A DNA stretch of 64,000 nucleotides from positions 1-64,000 of the forward strand of contig NZ_WOWO01000004.1 of NCBI RefSeq assembly GCF_009831455.1. Reading direction: 5' to 3'. The position numbers were made by a program, and so were the translations under genes. Positions 7,882 through 17,085 of this stretch are shown here, piece after piece. This DNA comes from Salinirussus salinus. Lineage in GTDB: Archaea > Halobacteriota > Halobacteria > Halobacteriales > Haloarculaceae. Each line of letters opens with the position of its first letter. Position 1 is the stretch's first letter. The notes under the pieces are model-generated. The model ran no database searches, was not told where the DNA came from, and saw only the letters and a program-made list of their open reading frames with translations.

Positions 7882-8523
7882 TTAAAAATCGAGGTCGAGT
7901 TCGGGGTCGATGTCCTCGGCGGCCTCCCGGAGGCCGTCGGCGCGGGCGTCGCCGACGACCCGCCCTTCCAGGTCGGCGTCGGTCAGCCGCTCCTCGAAGG
8001 CAGTCCGGAACCGCTCGCTGGTCCGGCGGACTCGCTCCTGGGCCCGGGCGACCCGCTCGGCCCGCTCGAGGGCCCCGGGGTCGGCATCGACCTCCCGGCC
8101 CGCGGCGACCGCCGCCAGCAGTTCCGGGTCGGCGTCGTCCTCGCGCAGGAGGTGCAGGTCCGTCCGGGCGCGGAACACCGCCGCCTCCGGGACGTCCAGT
8201 TCGGCGGCGATGGCGGCGTCGTCGTCGCCGGCGTAGAACCGCTCGACGACCGTCGCGAGCGCCCCGTCGTCGAGGTCGGTGTCGAACCCGAGAGCGGCAC
8301 GCATCCCGGCGACGACGCCGACGACCCCTTCCGCGTCCCCGTCTTCCAGCAGTGACCCGCGGTCGGCGCGTTGCTCCGTGGTGGCCGTCTCCGTTCCGGT
8401 GGCCTCGACGAACACCTCCCGGAGCCGCTCGGTCTCACCCGGTTCGCCCCGGTCTTCGGCCGCACTGCCCGCGCCGCCGGGCGGCTGGTCACCGGCGTCC
8501 TCGCGGTCGTCGGGGTCGTCCAT
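7882..8523 (-). CDS. Conditioned medium-induced protein 4-like
   Basis: This 213-residue acidic protein has an N-terminal disordered Asp/Gly-rich segment, a DDGALATVVERFYAGDDDAAIAAELDV helix-turn-helix-like region and an FRARTDLHLLREDD stretch. I recognise this pattern from haloarchaeal proteins annotated as conditioned medium-induced protein 4, of unknown function. The YAGDDDAAIAAELDVPEAAV segment looks like a sigma-type HTH, so DNA binding is possible. The ATG at 8523 follows an AT-poor spacer. It probably shares a transcript with the Cas4-like gene. Confidence 0.75.
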   Translation of the reverse strand: MDDPDDREDAGDQPPGGAGSAAEDRGEPGETERLREVFVEATGTETATTEQRADRGSLLEDGDAEGVVGVVAGMRAALGFDTDLDDGALATVVERFYAGDDDAAIAAELDVPEAAVFRARTDLHLLREDDADPELLAAVAAGREVDADPGALERAERVARAQERVRRTSERFRTAFEERLTDADLEGRVVGDARADGLREAAEDIDPELDLDF

Positions 8524-8713
8524 CGGGCGTCCGTACGCGGCCGCGACACAAGTGCGTCTCGCCGCCCGACCGGGCGCCGGGGCCCGCCGCCGGCCCGGTC
8601 CGCCGTCGGCCACGGGGTGGCTCCCGGAGAGCGAACGGGGACCGAGACCGCCAGCCGCTACGGCTTTGCCGCCGTGGACGGATTTATGGGGGTCGTCTCC
8701 GACGGGCCGAGTG

Positions 8714-9292
8714 ATGTCAGGGCAGCAGGGGCAGCAGGGGCAGCAAGTACAGCACGGGCATCCGGAGGGGCGCGACGTGAACGTCGACGCCCTGCTCCCG
8801 AACGAACAGGTGATAGTCGACGAGCGGCCGGCCTGGACCAACTGGACGCTACAGCTGTTTCTCGCGGGGCTTGTCATACTGCTTGGGCTCGCTTCGAGTG
8901 CCGGCGCCGAGGCGGGGACCCCCGCCGTACTCGGCATCTTCATCGGCCTGCTCATCGTCGGGTACGTCTGGTACAAGCGCCGCCGGATCCGGTATCTCGT
9001 CACCGACTACCGGATCCTCGTGGTGACCGGCATCACGACGCAGGCGACAAACGAGGCGTGGCTGGAGGACATCAAGGGGATGCAGACCGGCGCCTCCTTC
9101 TTCGAGCGGGTGCTCGGCCACGGCCACATTACCGTCTCCCACGACATCCTTCCGCGCAAGAGTGCGCTGCCGGGGCTGGGACTTCTGCTTCCGTTCGCCC
9201 AGCCACACACGGGGCTCGAACTGGGGGGCGTGAAGGACTACCAGAAGATCGCGAACCTCATCCGGAAACGGCAGGCGCAGCGGAAAGGGTGA
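8714..9292 (+). CDS. PH-domain (bPH2/DUF304-like) membrane protein
   Basis: This 192-residue protein starts with a low-complexity GQQGQQGQQ repeat (9-nt units at DNA level). A LLPNEQVIVDERPAW segment follows, then two membrane helices (about residues 45-85), and a bacterial PH-like domain with YLVTDYRILVVTGI and LGHGHITVSHDI. Such proteins sit at the membrane inner face; their ligands are mostly unknown. An AT-rich box (GGATTTATGG) about 30 nt upstream supports the ATG at 8714. It converges with the zinc-ribbon membrane protein at 9339. Confidence 0.82.
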   Translation: MSGQQGQQGQQVQHGHPEGRDVNVDALLPNEQVIVDERPAWTNWTLQLFLAGLVILLGLASSAGAEAGTPAVLGIFIGLLIVGYVWYKRRRIRYLVTDYRILVVTGITTQATNEAWLEDIKGMQTGASFFERVLGHGHITVSHDILPRKSALPGLGLLLPFAQPHTGLELGGVKDYQKIANLIRKRQAQRKG

Positions 9293-9338
9293 GCTGCGCG
9301 ACGTGAGGGAGGGCAGAAACGACCGGGTTCCGACGGGG

Positions 9339-9908
9339 TCAGAAGTCGATGCCGAAGTGGGTCCGGTCGAGCGCCAGTGCGGCGACACAGTACACCGAGG
9401 CCAACAGGAGAACCAGGCTCAGGAAGCTGAACTCGTTGGCGAGGGTGATGATCCACCAGACAACGGAGAGAACGGAGATGATCACTCCGCCGTACCAGCC
9501 CCACTCCTCGGCGTTCCAGATGCCGTAGCCGAGTGCGATGTCGATGCCACCCAGAACGAAGAAGATCAGCGCGCCAGCGAGACCCAGGCCGGCGAGGTCA
9601 CCGGGCACTGCCGTGAGCGCGTCCGCCAGCGCGACGAACGCGATCCCGGCGAGGATCCCCAGGATGCCGTAGAAGATGAAAATGCCCGTGACGACCTTCG
9701 ACTTCGCGGGCGCGGTCTGTGAGTACTGCTGTGCACCCGCGGCAGGCTGCGCCGCGCCGACACCGCCGCCGTCGGGCCGTCCCGCCGGCTGACCCTGTGG
9801 CTGCTGTTGGTGCCGGTGGCCCTGGTTGTTCGCGAACTGTGCCCCGCATTCCGGACACGCTGCGGCGCCCTGTGCTACCTGTGCCCCGCAGTTGTGACAC
9901 TGTGCCAT
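9339..9908 (-). CDS. Zinc-ribbon membrane protein
   Basis: This 189-residue protein has an N-terminal zinc ribbon (CHNCG at residue 4, CPECG at residue 18). A Gln/Gly/Pro-rich linker runs to about residue 65, followed by four hydrophobic helices. This is a common haloarchaeal layout for small membrane proteins of unknown role. Loop residues WNAEEWGWYGG recall DUF-type four-helix proteins. It is divergent from hemB, sharing the AT-rich 9909-10050 spacer, where TTTACCTAAAAG could be its TATA element. Confidence 0.8.
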   Translation of the reverse strand: MAQCHNCGAQVAQGAAACPECGAQFANNQGHRHQQQPQGQPAGRPDGGGVGAAQPAAGAQQYSQTAPAKSKVVTGIFIFYGILGILAGIAFVALADALTAVPGDLAGLGLAGALIFFVLGGIDIALGYGIWNAEEWGWYGGVIISVLSVVWWIITLANEFSFLSLVLLLASVYCVAALALDRTHFGIDF

Positions 9909-10050
9909 GCTACGGCGGGATGTTCTGCAGAACTTTACCTAAAAGTTGTTGTATACATACACACCGAAACCACACGAAGATTTATATATCGCTACGCGAC
10001 TGCCGGCCGGCAAACGTCAGGGCTTTGAACCGCTCACCCCGAGAGTGAGT
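9909..10050. promoter_or_regulatory. Divergent promoter region for hemB and the zinc-ribbon gene
   Basis: This 142-nt spacer is much more AT-rich than its surroundings. TTTATATA at 9981-9988 is a good TATA box for hemB, placing its transcript start near 10010. On the minus strand CTTTTAGGTAAA (9934-9945) suits the zinc-ribbon gene. Between them lies an 8-nt palindrome, TGTATACA (9950-9957), which could bind a shared regulator; that is inference. Confidence 0.6.
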
Positions 10051-11031
10051 ATGAACCTCACCGACCGTCCCCGTCGTCTGCGTTCGGACGGTGTCAGCCC
10101 GCTCGTTCGGGAGACGCGCCTCGACCCACAGGACCTCATCGCGCCCGTCTTCGTCGACGCCACCGCCGACCAGCGCCGGCCGATCGAGTCGATGCCCGGC
10201 CACGAGCGCGTCCCCGTCGACGAGGCGGTCGAGCGGGTCCGGGAGGTCCGCGAGACCGGCGTCGGCGCGGTGCTGGTCTTCGGTGTCCCCGACTCCAAGG
10301 ACGGGCGGGGCTCGCGGGCGTGGGCCGAGGACGGCGTCGTCCAGCGGGCGGTCCGCGCCGTGAAAGCCGAGACCGACGCCTACGTCATCACGGACGTCTG
10401 CCTCTGTGAGTACACCAGCCACGGCCACTGCGGCGTGCTGGAGGAGGGGGCCCGCGATGACCCCCACATGACCGTCGCCAACGACGACACCCTCGAGCTG
10501 ATCGCGCGCACTGCCCGCTCGCACGCCGACGCGGGCGCGGACATGGTCGCGCCCTCGGGGATGATGGACGGGATGGTCGCCGCCATCCGCGAGGAACTGG
10601 ACGGGGCCGGCCACGAGTCCGTCCCCGTCATGAGCTACGCCGCCAAGTACGAGTCCGCGTTCTACGGCCCCTTCCGGGACGCCGCCGACGGCGCGCCCGC
10701 GTTCGGCGACCGCCGGCACTACCAGATGGACCCCGCCAACGCCCGCGAGGCCAGCCGGGAAGTGGCGCTCGACGCCGAACAGGGGGCGGACGTGCTGATG
10801 GTCAAGCCCGCCCTCCCGTACCTGGACGTCGTCCGGCAGGTCCGCGAGAAGTTCGACCACCCCGTGGCCGCTTATAATGTCTCCGGGGAGTACGCGATGC
10901 TCCAGGCCGCCGCCGAGAAGGGGTGGCTCGACCTCGAAGCGGTGGCTCACGAGTCGCTTCTGTCGATCAAGCGGGCCGGCGCGGACCTCATCGTGACCTA
11001 CTTCGCCGAGGAGATCGCCCGCGAACTGTAG
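10051..11031 (+). CDS. hemB: Porphobilinogen synthase
   Basis: HemB condenses two 5-aminolevulinate molecules to porphobilinogen in tetrapyrrole (heme, cobamide) synthesis. The 326-residue length is normal. The metal-site cysteines C117, C119 and C127 are present ([14 protein letters not shown]), so it is a zinc-type enzyme. The two active-site lysines are K199 ([13 protein letters not shown]) and K252 ([11 protein letters not shown]). The ATG at 10051 is about 65 nt downstream of a TTTATATA box. hemL, an earlier step of the pathway, lies 7 kb downstream but is not in the same operon. Confidence 0.97.
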   Translation: MNLTDRPRRLRSDGVSPLVRETRLDPQDLIAPVFVDATADQRRPIESMPGHERVPVDEAVERVREVRETGVGAVLVFGVPDSKDGRGSRAWAEDGVVQRAVRAVKAETDAYVITDVCLCEYTSHGHCGVLEEGARDDPHMTVANDDTLELIARTARSHADAGADMVAPSGMMDGMVAAIREELDGAGHESVPVMSYAAKYESAFYGPFRDAADGAPAFGDRRHYQMDPANAREASREVALDAEQGADVLMVKPALPYLDVVRQVREKFDHPVAAYNVSGEYAMLQAAAEKGWLDLEAVAHESLLSIKRAGADLIVTYFAEEIAREL

Positions 11032-11061
11032 CCGGTGTCGGGCGGGCGGCCGTGACGTGAC

Positions 11062-12114
11062 TCAGCCGTCCTCGTTCGGGCGGTCGGCCTCGGGTTCGGC
11101 CGGCCGGAGCCACAGCCGGACCCGCGTCCAGCCGTCGCCCCGCTCGTAGCCGAGGTGACCGCCACAGGCCTCGGCGACCCACCGGGCGAGCCACAGCCCG
11201 ACTCCCGTGTTGTGCCGGAGCTGGGTGATGTCGCGGTCCTCGAAGACCGGAGCCCGGACCGGCCGGGGGATCCCGGGGCCGTCGTCTGCGACTTCGACGG
11301 CCACGCGGTTCCACCCCTCCCGCACCGAGACCTCGATGGTCGGCTCCTCGCCGCCGTGGACCGCACCGTTCTCTACCAGCGCCGCGAGCGCGTCCCGGAG
11401 CCACGGGACCCCCTGTGCGGAGAGGCTGTCGGGAAGCGACGCCACCACCGTCGCGTCGTGGGTCGCGTCCGCAGCCGCAACCACCGACCGGGCCAGCGCC
11501 GCGACGTCGGTGGGCTCCGGCTCGTGGTCGTCCATGAGCACCCGCTCGACAGTCCGGGTCTCCTCCCCGGAACTCAGCAGCTGCCTGGCGTGGGTCGCGA
11601 TGGTCTCGCCCAGCTCCGCGACCACCGGGGTCCCGGCCCGCTCGGTGACCTGGTCGGCGGCCGCGAGCACGACCTGGAGGTCGTTCCGGAGGTCGTGGCG
11701 AAGCAGCCGGTGGATCACCTGCATGTGGCGCTCGTAGCGGCGCTGGTCGGTGATGTCGGTGTAGATGGCGAAGCCGTACTGTCCGCCGTCGCGGTCGTAG
11801 GGCACCCCCCGGTAGAGAAAGTCGCGGGGACCGGTGGCCGTCTCCCGGGTCACGATCCCGGTGTTGTGCTTGCCCCGCGCCGTCCGGCGGTCGAACCGTT
11901 CCGACTCCCCGGACGCGTCCCCGGGGACGATGAAGTCGTTGAGCGACTCGCCGAGCACCGCCTCCCGGTCGTAGCCGAACACCTCCTCGAAGGCGGGGTT
12001 GACCGCACGGACGACCGGGACCTGGTCGACCAGCTCGATCTCGACGACCGGGTCGCCGATGAGGTCGAACAGGTGCCCGAAGCGCTCCTCGGCGGTCGTT
12101 TCCGGGCCGCTCAC
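11062..12114 (-). CDS. PAS-domain sensor histidine kinase
   Basis: This 350-residue soluble kinase has an N-terminal PAS domain (about residues 12-130), a HisKA-type H box RLLRHDLRNDLQV (about 138-152) and a HATPase_c domain. The HATPase has an N box (ENGAVH), a G1 box (DDGPGIP) and a G2 box (GVGLWLARWV). All phosphotransfer and ATP-binding residues I can check are present. No membrane helix is visible, so it should sense a cytosolic cue. There is no adjacent response regulator. It points away from the amt operon across a long spacer; a role in nitrogen sensing would be speculation. Confidence 0.92.
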   Translation of the reverse strand: MSGPETTAEERFGHLFDLIGDPVVEIELVDQVPVVRAVNPAFEEVFGYDREAVLGESLNDFIVPGDASGESERFDRRTARGKHNTGIVTRETATGPRDFLYRGVPYDRDGGQYGFAIYTDITDQRRYERHMQVIHRLLRHDLRNDLQVVLAAADQVTERAGTPVVAELGETIATHARQLLSSGEETRTVERVLMDDHEPEPTDVAALARSVVAAADATHDATVVASLPDSLSAQGVPWLRDALAALVENGAVHGGEEPTIEVSVREGWNRVAVEVADDGPGIPRPVRAPVFEDRDITQLRHNTGVGLWLARWVAEACGGHLGYERGDGWTRVRLWLRPAEPEADRPNEDG

Positions 12115-12534
12115 GGCCGGGCTCCCCCCGGCGGTGCAGCCGGCCCACCCCCGACCGCATCCGGCCGGTGAGGGGACGGCGGCGCACCGGCGCCGCTCGC
12201 GGACACACCCCCGCTGCGGCCGTCATCAGTCACACGCCGGGGTCCCCCGAATCGCCGGTCCAACAGACACACGCCTCTCGTAACCATACGATCGTCCTGA
12301 AGACTGTGTCTACAACTCAAGCGTTTGCGCGATACGGCAATATTTATGCCGACTGTCCACAATAGCCCCGCCACATGTGCGCGAGTCGGCGTGGCGGGTC
12401 ACCCGTCCCGGGCCGCGGCCGGTTCGGGGCGCGGGCCGCAACACCCCGTGTAAGACCCGGTCGGTGGCGGTTCCGGCGGTTCACGTATGCACAGAATCGG
12501 ATGGAAGAACGTCGCGTAACTGGACGGAATACCA

Positions 12535-12553
12535 CCTTATATCGATAATATCG
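12535..12553 (+). promoter_or_regulatory. Shared amt upstream motif, copy A
   Basis: CCTTATATCGATAATATCG lies 200 nt before the first amt start. It matches the sequence 197 nt before the second amt start at 15 of 19 positions. It contains the small inverted repeat CGATA/TATCG. The equal spacing suggests a nitrogen-control element or an upstream promoter inherited through duplication. Confidence 0.5.
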
Positions 12554-12602
12554 TTGGGAAGATCCGTCATATGACCACTAAATAACGAATATTCTGGATT
12601 GT

Positions 12603-12619
12603 GTAAACCAAGGCCTTAT
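12603..12619 (+). promoter_or_regulatory. Putative core promoter of the first amt gene
   Basis: GTAAA followed eight bases later by CTTAT lies about 130 nt before the start codon, as it does before the second amt gene (15213-15229). The CCTTATTA portion can act as the TATA box, giving a leader of roughly 90 nt. The evidence is AT content and positional conservation only. Confidence 0.4.
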
Positions 12620-12720
12620 TACGTATCATGTACTGAGCCGGAACCGTAATGCACGAAACGAGTGTGCGGAAATCGACGCGGTTTGGTGTGGTATCAGGTA
12701 CTGATCGTGGTGTATCTAAC

Positions 12721-12727
12721 GGAGGTG
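12721..12727 (+). promoter_or_regulatory. Strong ribosome binding site deciding a TTG start
   Basis: GGAGGTG lies 7 nt before the TTG at 12735. Clear Shine-Dalgarno sites are rare in this window, and this one supports the unusual TTG start of the first amt gene. The resulting N-terminus aligns with that of the second Amt protein. Confidence 0.7.
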
Positions 12728-12734
12728 TAAACTC

Positions 12735-14228
12735 TTGACAGGGCTGGTACCGCTGCAGTCGGCGACCGACATCGCCCTCGCCAACGGGATAAACAACGTG
12801 TGGGTGCTGGTGGTGTCGTTCCTCATCTTCTTCATGCAGCCCGGCTTCGCGATGCTGGAGGCGGGCCAGGTGCGTGCGAAGAACGTTGGGAACGTCCTGA
12901 TGAAGAACATGACCGACTGGGCGCTCGGCGTGATCGTCTACTTCCTGCTCGGGACGGCGGTCGTGGGCCTCGTGGGGATGCTCACGACGCCGGGGCTGTC
13001 GCTGGACATCGGCTCCGCGTTCAGCGTCCTCTCGGACACGGCGGCCGCCGTCCCCGGGACGGAGGCAGTCGGCCTCAACCCGTGGGTCAGCTTCCTGTTC
13101 GGTGCGGTCTTCGCGATGACTGCCGCGACGATCGTCTCGGGGGCCGTCGCCGAGCGGATGAAGTTCACCTCCTACGTGCTGTTCGTGGTGGCGATGGTCG
13201 GCATCATCTACCCGGTCCTGCCGGGGATGGCGTGGGGCGGCAACGGCCTGCTCTCGGGGAGCGGCTTCCTCGGTGACGCCATCGGCGCCGGCTACCTCGA
13301 CTTCGCCGGGGCGACGGTCGTCCACATGGCCGGCGGGCTGGCCGGTCTGGTGGCCGCGAAGATGGTCGGGCCACGGTCGGGCCGCTACGACGAGAACGGC
13401 AACTCGCAGGCGATCCCCGGCCACTCGATCATGTTCGCGGTGATCGGCACGCTCGTGCTGGCCTTCGGCTGGTACGGCTTCAACGTCGGCACGAACGCGA
13501 CCATCATCAGCTTCGGCGAGGCCGGCGTCGCCTTCTCGGGCTCCGGTCTCGGCCGCGTGGCGCTGGTGACGACGCTGGGCATGGGTGGGGGTGCGGTCGC
13601 TGCGATGGCCGTCTCCTCGCTCTGGCAGGGCAAGCCGGACCCTCTGTGGACCGCCAACGGCCTCCTGGCCGGGCTGGTCGGTGTCACGGGCGCCGTCCCC
13701 CACGTCACCTGGTGGGGTGGCCTGCTCATCGGCGTCATCGCCGGCGCACTCGTGCTGCCGGCATACCGCTGGACGGTCGACTCGCTGAAGATCGACGACG
13801 TCTGTGGCGTCTTCGCCGTCCACGGCGCCGCCGGCGGGGTCGGCACGATCCTGATCCCGGTCTTCGGCGCGGCGAGTGGCGGCGGCTGGACGTTCCTGGG
13901 CGGCACTCAGCTCGCCATGCAGGTCGTCGGCGTGCTCGTCATCGGCACCTGGACGGTGCTGGCGACGATGGTCTCCCTGAAGGTCATCGGCGCTATCACC
14001 GGTGGGCTCCGCGTCTCCGAGGAGGAGGAGAGCGAGGGGCTCGACCAGGGCGAACACGGCGTCTCGGCCTACCCCGAGTTCGGCTCGGAGGGCGGCCGCA
14101 GCCCCGTCAGCGCCGCCGACGGCGGCGCCCGCACTGATGGCGGCGTCGACGTCGACGGCGACCTCCGGACCGACGGCGGCACCGTCGACGCAACGACGGA
14201 CGCTCCCAACGGAGGTGAGAACGAATGA
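12735..14228 (+). CDS. amt: Ammonium transporter Amt (first copy)
   Basis: This 497-residue Amt/MEP/Rh channel carries ammonium across the cytoplasmic membrane, through about eleven helices. Family signatures include [16 protein letters not shown] and [12 protein letters not shown]. The pore twin histidines lie in VVHMAGG and [10 protein letters not shown] hydrophilic C-terminal tail of about 70 residues ([21 protein letters not shown], then Gly/Asp-rich) extends beyond the core and is longer than in the second copy. The TTG start is supported by a GGAGGTG site. It overlaps glnK by 4 nt (ATGA), so channel and regulator are co-translated. Confidence 0.95.
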   Translation: MTGLVPLQSATDIALANGINNVWVLVVSFLIFFMQPGFAMLEAGQVRAKNVGNVLMKNMTDWALGVIVYFLLGTAVVGLVGMLTTPGLSLDIGSAFSVLSDTAAAVPGTEAVGLNPWVSFLFGAVFAMTAATIVSGAVAERMKFTSYVLFVVAMVGIIYPVLPGMAWGGNGLLSGSGFLGDAIGAGYLDFAGATVVHMAGGLAGLVAAKMVGPRSGRYDENGNSQAIPGHSIMFAVIGTLVLAFGWYGFNVGTNATIISFGEAGVAFSGSGLGRVALVTTLGMGGGAVAAMAVSSLWQGKPDPLWTANGLLAGLVGVTGAVPHVTWWGGLLIGVIAGALVLPAYRWTVDSLKIDDVCGVFAVHGAAGGVGTILIPVFGAASGGGWTFLGGTQLAMQVVGVLVIGTWTVLATMVSLKVIGAITGGLRVSEEEESEGLDQGEHGVSAYPEFGSEGGRSPVSAADGGARTDGGVDVDGDLRTDGGTVDATTDAPNGGENE

Positions 14229-14572
14229 GCGAGATCACGATGATAATCGCGTACATCCGCCCGGACAAGCTGGGCGACGTCAAACAGGGGCTCGCCGAGG
14301 CCGGCGCGCCCTCCCTTACTGTGACGAACGTCTCGGGCCGGGGCTCCCAGCCCGCCAAGACCGGGCAGTGGCGCGGCGAGGAGTACGTCGTCGACCTCCA
14401 CCAGAAAGTCAAAGTCGAGTGCGTCGTCGAGGAGGCACCGGTCGACGACGTGGTCGACGCGATTGAGGAGGCGGCCCACACGGGCGAACCGGGCGACGGG
14501 AAGATCTTCACCATGCCCGTCGAGGAGGCGGTCCAGATCCGCACCGGCGAGCGCGGTCCCGACGCCGTGTAG
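14225..14572 (+). CDS. glnK: PII nitrogen regulator GlnK (first copy)
   Basis: This 115-residue PII protein binds ATP/ADP and 2-oxoglutarate and plugs Amt channels through its T-loop. The T-loop carries the conserved tyrosine (Y54, in [11 protein letters not shown]), the B-loop carries GEPGDGKIF and the C-loop carries RTGERG. It is coupled by a 4-nt overlap to amt and followed directly by the lrp gene. It differs from the second GlnK at about 13 of 115 positions, mainly at the termini and residues 68-75. Confidence 0.96.
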   Translation: MSEITMIIAYIRPDKLGDVKQGLAEAGAPSLTVTNVSGRGSQPAKTGQWRGEEYVVDLHQKVKVECVVEEAPVDDVVDAIEEAAHTGEPGDGKIFTMPVEEAVQIRTGERGPDAV

Positions 14573-15043
14573 ATGGACGTCGACGACATCGACAGACAGG
14601 TCCTCGCCGCCCTCATCGCGGACGGGCGGGCGGCCGATGCAGACCTGGGCGCCGCGGCCGGTGTCGGTGCGTCGACCGCGAGCTGGCGACGCCAGTCCCT
14701 CGAGGATGCCGGCGTCATCCGCGAGTACCAGCCCCGTCTGGACTACGCCGCGCTCGGCCAGCCGGTGACGGCGCTGTTCCAGGTCGACGTCGACCCGTCG
14801 GTCCGGGAGACGGTGCTCGCCGCCCTCCGTGACGACGCCCGGTTCTACACGGTCTACGAGGTCGCCGGCCCAGACGACATCCTCGCGTTCGGGCGCTTTC
14901 CCGACCGCGACAGCCTGGTCCGGGCGCGCCGCCGTCTCCGCGGAGAAGAGGGGGTCCGTCACGTCCGCATCACCCCGGTCCGCCCGGTCGCCGACCTCGA
15001 CCAGTTCGCCCCCGAAGCCGGCGACGAGGACGGCGACGGCTGA
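14573..15043 (+). CDS. Lrp/AsnC-family transcription regulator
   Basis: This 156-residue protein has an N-terminal winged HTH (IDRQVLAALIADGRA to ASWRRQSLEDAGVI) and a C-terminal AsnC/RAM ligand-binding domain (YEVAGPDDILAFGRFPDRDSL). Its ATG follows the glnK stop without a gap, so it belongs to the first amt-glnK operon. Position suggests it controls the two ammonium modules in response to an amino acid such as glutamine, but no ligand is shown by the sequence. The C-terminus is acidic. Confidence 0.92.
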   Translation: MDVDDIDRQVLAALIADGRAADADLGAAAGVGASTASWRRQSLEDAGVIREYQPRLDYAALGQPVTALFQVDVDPSVRETVLAALRDDARFYTVYEVAGPDDILAFGRFPDRDSLVRARRRLRGEEGVRHVRITPVRPVADLDQFAPEAGDEDGDG

Positions 15044-15144
15044 CCCGGGCGCGCCCGCCCGGTTCCGTATCCGTTCCGGACGGTTCCGCCCAACGTTCGT
15101 CCGAAACCCGCTGACGAACGTCCCGTTTTCCGACCGATATACAA

Positions 15145-15163
15145 CCTTATATGGCTAATATTC
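15145..15163 (+). promoter_or_regulatory. Shared amt upstream motif, copy B
   Basis: CCTTATATGGCTAATATTC lies 197 nt before the second amt start and matches copy A at 15 of 19 positions. It sits in the 298-nt AT-rich spacer between lrp and the second amt, which I find otherwise gene-free. Confidence 0.5.
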
Positions 15164-15212
15164 CTCCTAATTTCGAACGAATGGCTGGATAATCTCCTAT
15201 TTGTTTGTATAC

Positions 15213-15229
15213 GTAAAGCTAACTCTTAT
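15213..15229 (+). promoter_or_regulatory. Putative core promoter of the second amt gene
   Basis: GTAAA and CTTAT are spaced as in the first amt leader. The following TATATAG gives a good TATA box about 115 nt before the ATG. It implies that the second amt-glnK pair has its own transcript. Confidence 0.45.
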
Positions 15230-15341
15230 ATAGTGTCCTTCCACACGAACAGACCGTGATTGAGTGTCTGATGTTGGAAATATACTGTCGAGTGTTGGAC
15301 GAATGCGCACACAGTGACAGACACACGACACAGGTGACAAC

Positions 15342-16694
15342 ATGCTAGCACCACTACAGGCAGCGGTCGTCGAGGGCGTCGTCAACGAAATCAACGCGGT
15401 GTGGTTCCTGCTGGTATCCTTCCTTATATTCTTCATGCACGCGGGCTTCGCGATGCTGGAGGCGGGGCAGGTCCGGTCGAAGAACGTCGCGAACCAGCTG
15501 ACCAAGAACCTCCTGACCTGGAGCGTCGGGGTCTCGGTGTATTTCCTGGTCGGCGCCGGCGTCTACGCGGTCGCCGGCGGCGGGGAGTACGTCTGGACGT
15601 TCGCCGGGAGCGGGCTGGACTGGGTCACCTGGCTCTACGGCGCCGTCTTCGCGATGACGGCCGCCACCATCGTCTCCGGCGCCGTCGCCGGCCGGGCGAA
15701 GCTGCGCGCGTACGTCACGTACACGGTGATGCTCTCGGCGGTCATCTACCCCGTCGTGGGCGGCATCTCGTGGGTCTCGGGCAGCTTCCTCGGGTCGATG
15801 GGCTTTCAGGACTTCGCCGGCGGGATGGTCGTCCACGGGATGGGCGGCATCGCCGGCCTGACCGCCGCGTGGGTCATCGGCCCGCGGATCGGCCGGTTCA
15901 ACGACGACGGGAGCGTCAACGTCATCCCCGGCCACTCGATGACGTTCGCGGTGCTGGGGACGCTCGTGCTGGCCTTCGGCTGGTACGGCTTCAACGTCGG
16001 TACCGCGGCGATCCTCAGCTTCAACCCCGACCCCGGCGCGGCCTCGACGGTGATCGAGGTGGGTGGTGAGACCGTCGGCTTCAACAGCGACACGCTCGGC
16101 CGGGTCGCGATGACCACGACGCTGGCGATGGGGGCCGGCGCGATGGGTGCCGGGCTGGTCGCCTGGCTCAAAACCCGCAAGGTCGACACCCTCTACGTGG
16201 CCAACGGGCTGCTCGCGGGCCTGGTCGGGATCACTGCCATCCCCGACACCACGGCCTGGTGGGGTGCCTTCGTCGTCGGCGGGCTGGCGGGCGCACAGCT
16301 CCCGGTGGTCTTCGGGTTCGTCGAGCGCCGGCTCAACATCGACGACGTCTGTGCGGTCTTTCCCGTCCACGGGAGCGCGGGCGTGCTCGGCACGCTCATG
16401 TTCCCGTTCGTGGCCGCGCCGGGGGTCGTCGACAGTATCCCCGGCGCCTTCCTCACCCAGCTGACCGGCGTCGTCGTCATCGGCGGCTGGACGGTGCTGG
16501 CGACCGCCGCGGTCTTCGGCGCCCTCCGGGCGCTCGGGCAACACCGCGTCTCCGAGGACCACGAGCGGGAGGGGCTCGATTCCTCCGAACACGGCGTCGA
16601 GACCTACCCCGAGTTCGGCGGGCGGGACAGCGTGATGGCCGACGGCGGCGCAACGTTCAACACCACGGAACGGGTGGGTGAATCCGATGACTGA
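15342..16694 (+). CDS. amt: Ammonium transporter Amt (second copy)
   Basis: This 450-residue Amt channel has the same plan as the first copy. It has [16 protein letters not shown] near the N-terminus, pore histidines in [11 protein letters not shown] and [21 protein letters not shown], and a shorter hydrophilic C-terminal tail. The two proteins share signatures, but loops and tail have diverged clearly, so the duplication is not recent at this locus. It overlaps the second glnK by 8 nt. The upstream spacer has its own promoter-like elements. Confidence 0.95.
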   Translation: MLAPLQAAVVEGVVNEINAVWFLLVSFLIFFMHAGFAMLEAGQVRSKNVANQLTKNLLTWSVGVSVYFLVGAGVYAVAGGGEYVWTFAGSGLDWVTWLYGAVFAMTAATIVSGAVAGRAKLRAYVTYTVMLSAVIYPVVGGISWVSGSFLGSMGFQDFAGGMVVHGMGGIAGLTAAWVIGPRIGRFNDDGSVNVIPGHSMTFAVLGTLVLAFGWYGFNVGTAAILSFNPDPGAASTVIEVGGETVGFNSDTLGRVAMTTTLAMGAGAMGAGLVAWLKTRKVDTLYVANGLLAGLVGITAIPDTTAWWGAFVVGGLAGAQLPVVFGFVERRLNIDDVCAVFPVHGSAGVLGTLMFPFVAAPGVVDSIPGAFLTQLTGVVVIGGWTVLATAAVFGALRALGQHRVSEDHEREGLDSSEHGVETYPEFGGRDSVMADGGATFNTTERVGESDD

Positions 16695-17034
16695 GATCAC
16701 GATGGTCGTCGCCTACATCCGTCCGGACAAGCTCAGCGACGTGAAACAGGCGCTCGCGGAGACGGGCGCGCCCTCTCTCACTGTGACGAACGTCTCCGGC
16801 CGGGGCTCCCAGCCCGCCAAGACTGGGCAGTGGCGCGGCGAGGAGTACGTCGTCGACCTCCACCAGAAGGTGAAGGTGGAGTGCGTCGTCGCCGACGTGC
16901 CCGCCGGTGACGTGGTCGACGCGATCGAGGAGGCGGCCCACACGGGCGAACCGGGCGACGGGAAGATCTTCACCATGCCCGTCGACGACGCCGTCCAGAT
17001 CCGCACCGGCGAGCGCGGCCCCGACGCCGTGTAG
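16687..17034 (+). CDS. glnK: PII nitrogen regulator GlnK (second copy)
   Basis: This 115-residue PII protein has the same T-loop ([12 protein letters not shown]54), B-loop and C-loop as the first copy. The DNA is also unusually alike: a 59-nt stretch (14465-14523 and 16927-16985) is identical, including third codon positions. I chose the ATG at 16687 because the protein then begins MTEITM like its paralogue; a GTG 9 nt upstream is possible. It overlaps amt by 8 nt, so it probably regulates that channel. Confidence 0.95.
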   Translation: MTEITMVVAYIRPDKLSDVKQALAETGAPSLTVTNVSGRGSQPAKTGQWRGEEYVVDLHQKVKVECVVADVPAGDVVDAIEEAAHTGEPGDGKIFTMPVDDAVQIRTGERGPDAV

Positions 17035-17085
17035 GCCCGCGCCGCGACCGAACGCGGCGGGCGAACAGTTTCTCGCGGTGCGGAC

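Larger units (their letters stand above)
12115..12734. other. Spacer upstream of the first amt gene
   Basis: This 620-nt spacer has a GC-rich half (12115-12530), where I see no gene, and an AT-rich half that carries the amt leader. An AATATTTATG box near 12339-12348 could drive the divergent kinase or an unknown short transcript. An ATG at 12375 opens a 58-codon Arg-rich frame that does not look haloarchaeal. The last 200 nt share spaced motifs with the leader of the second amt gene. Confidence 0.6.

Noticed and set aside
12375-12551. 58-codon frame behind an AATATTTATG box
   Set aside because: It is strongly basic with no recognisable feature and runs into the shared amt motif.
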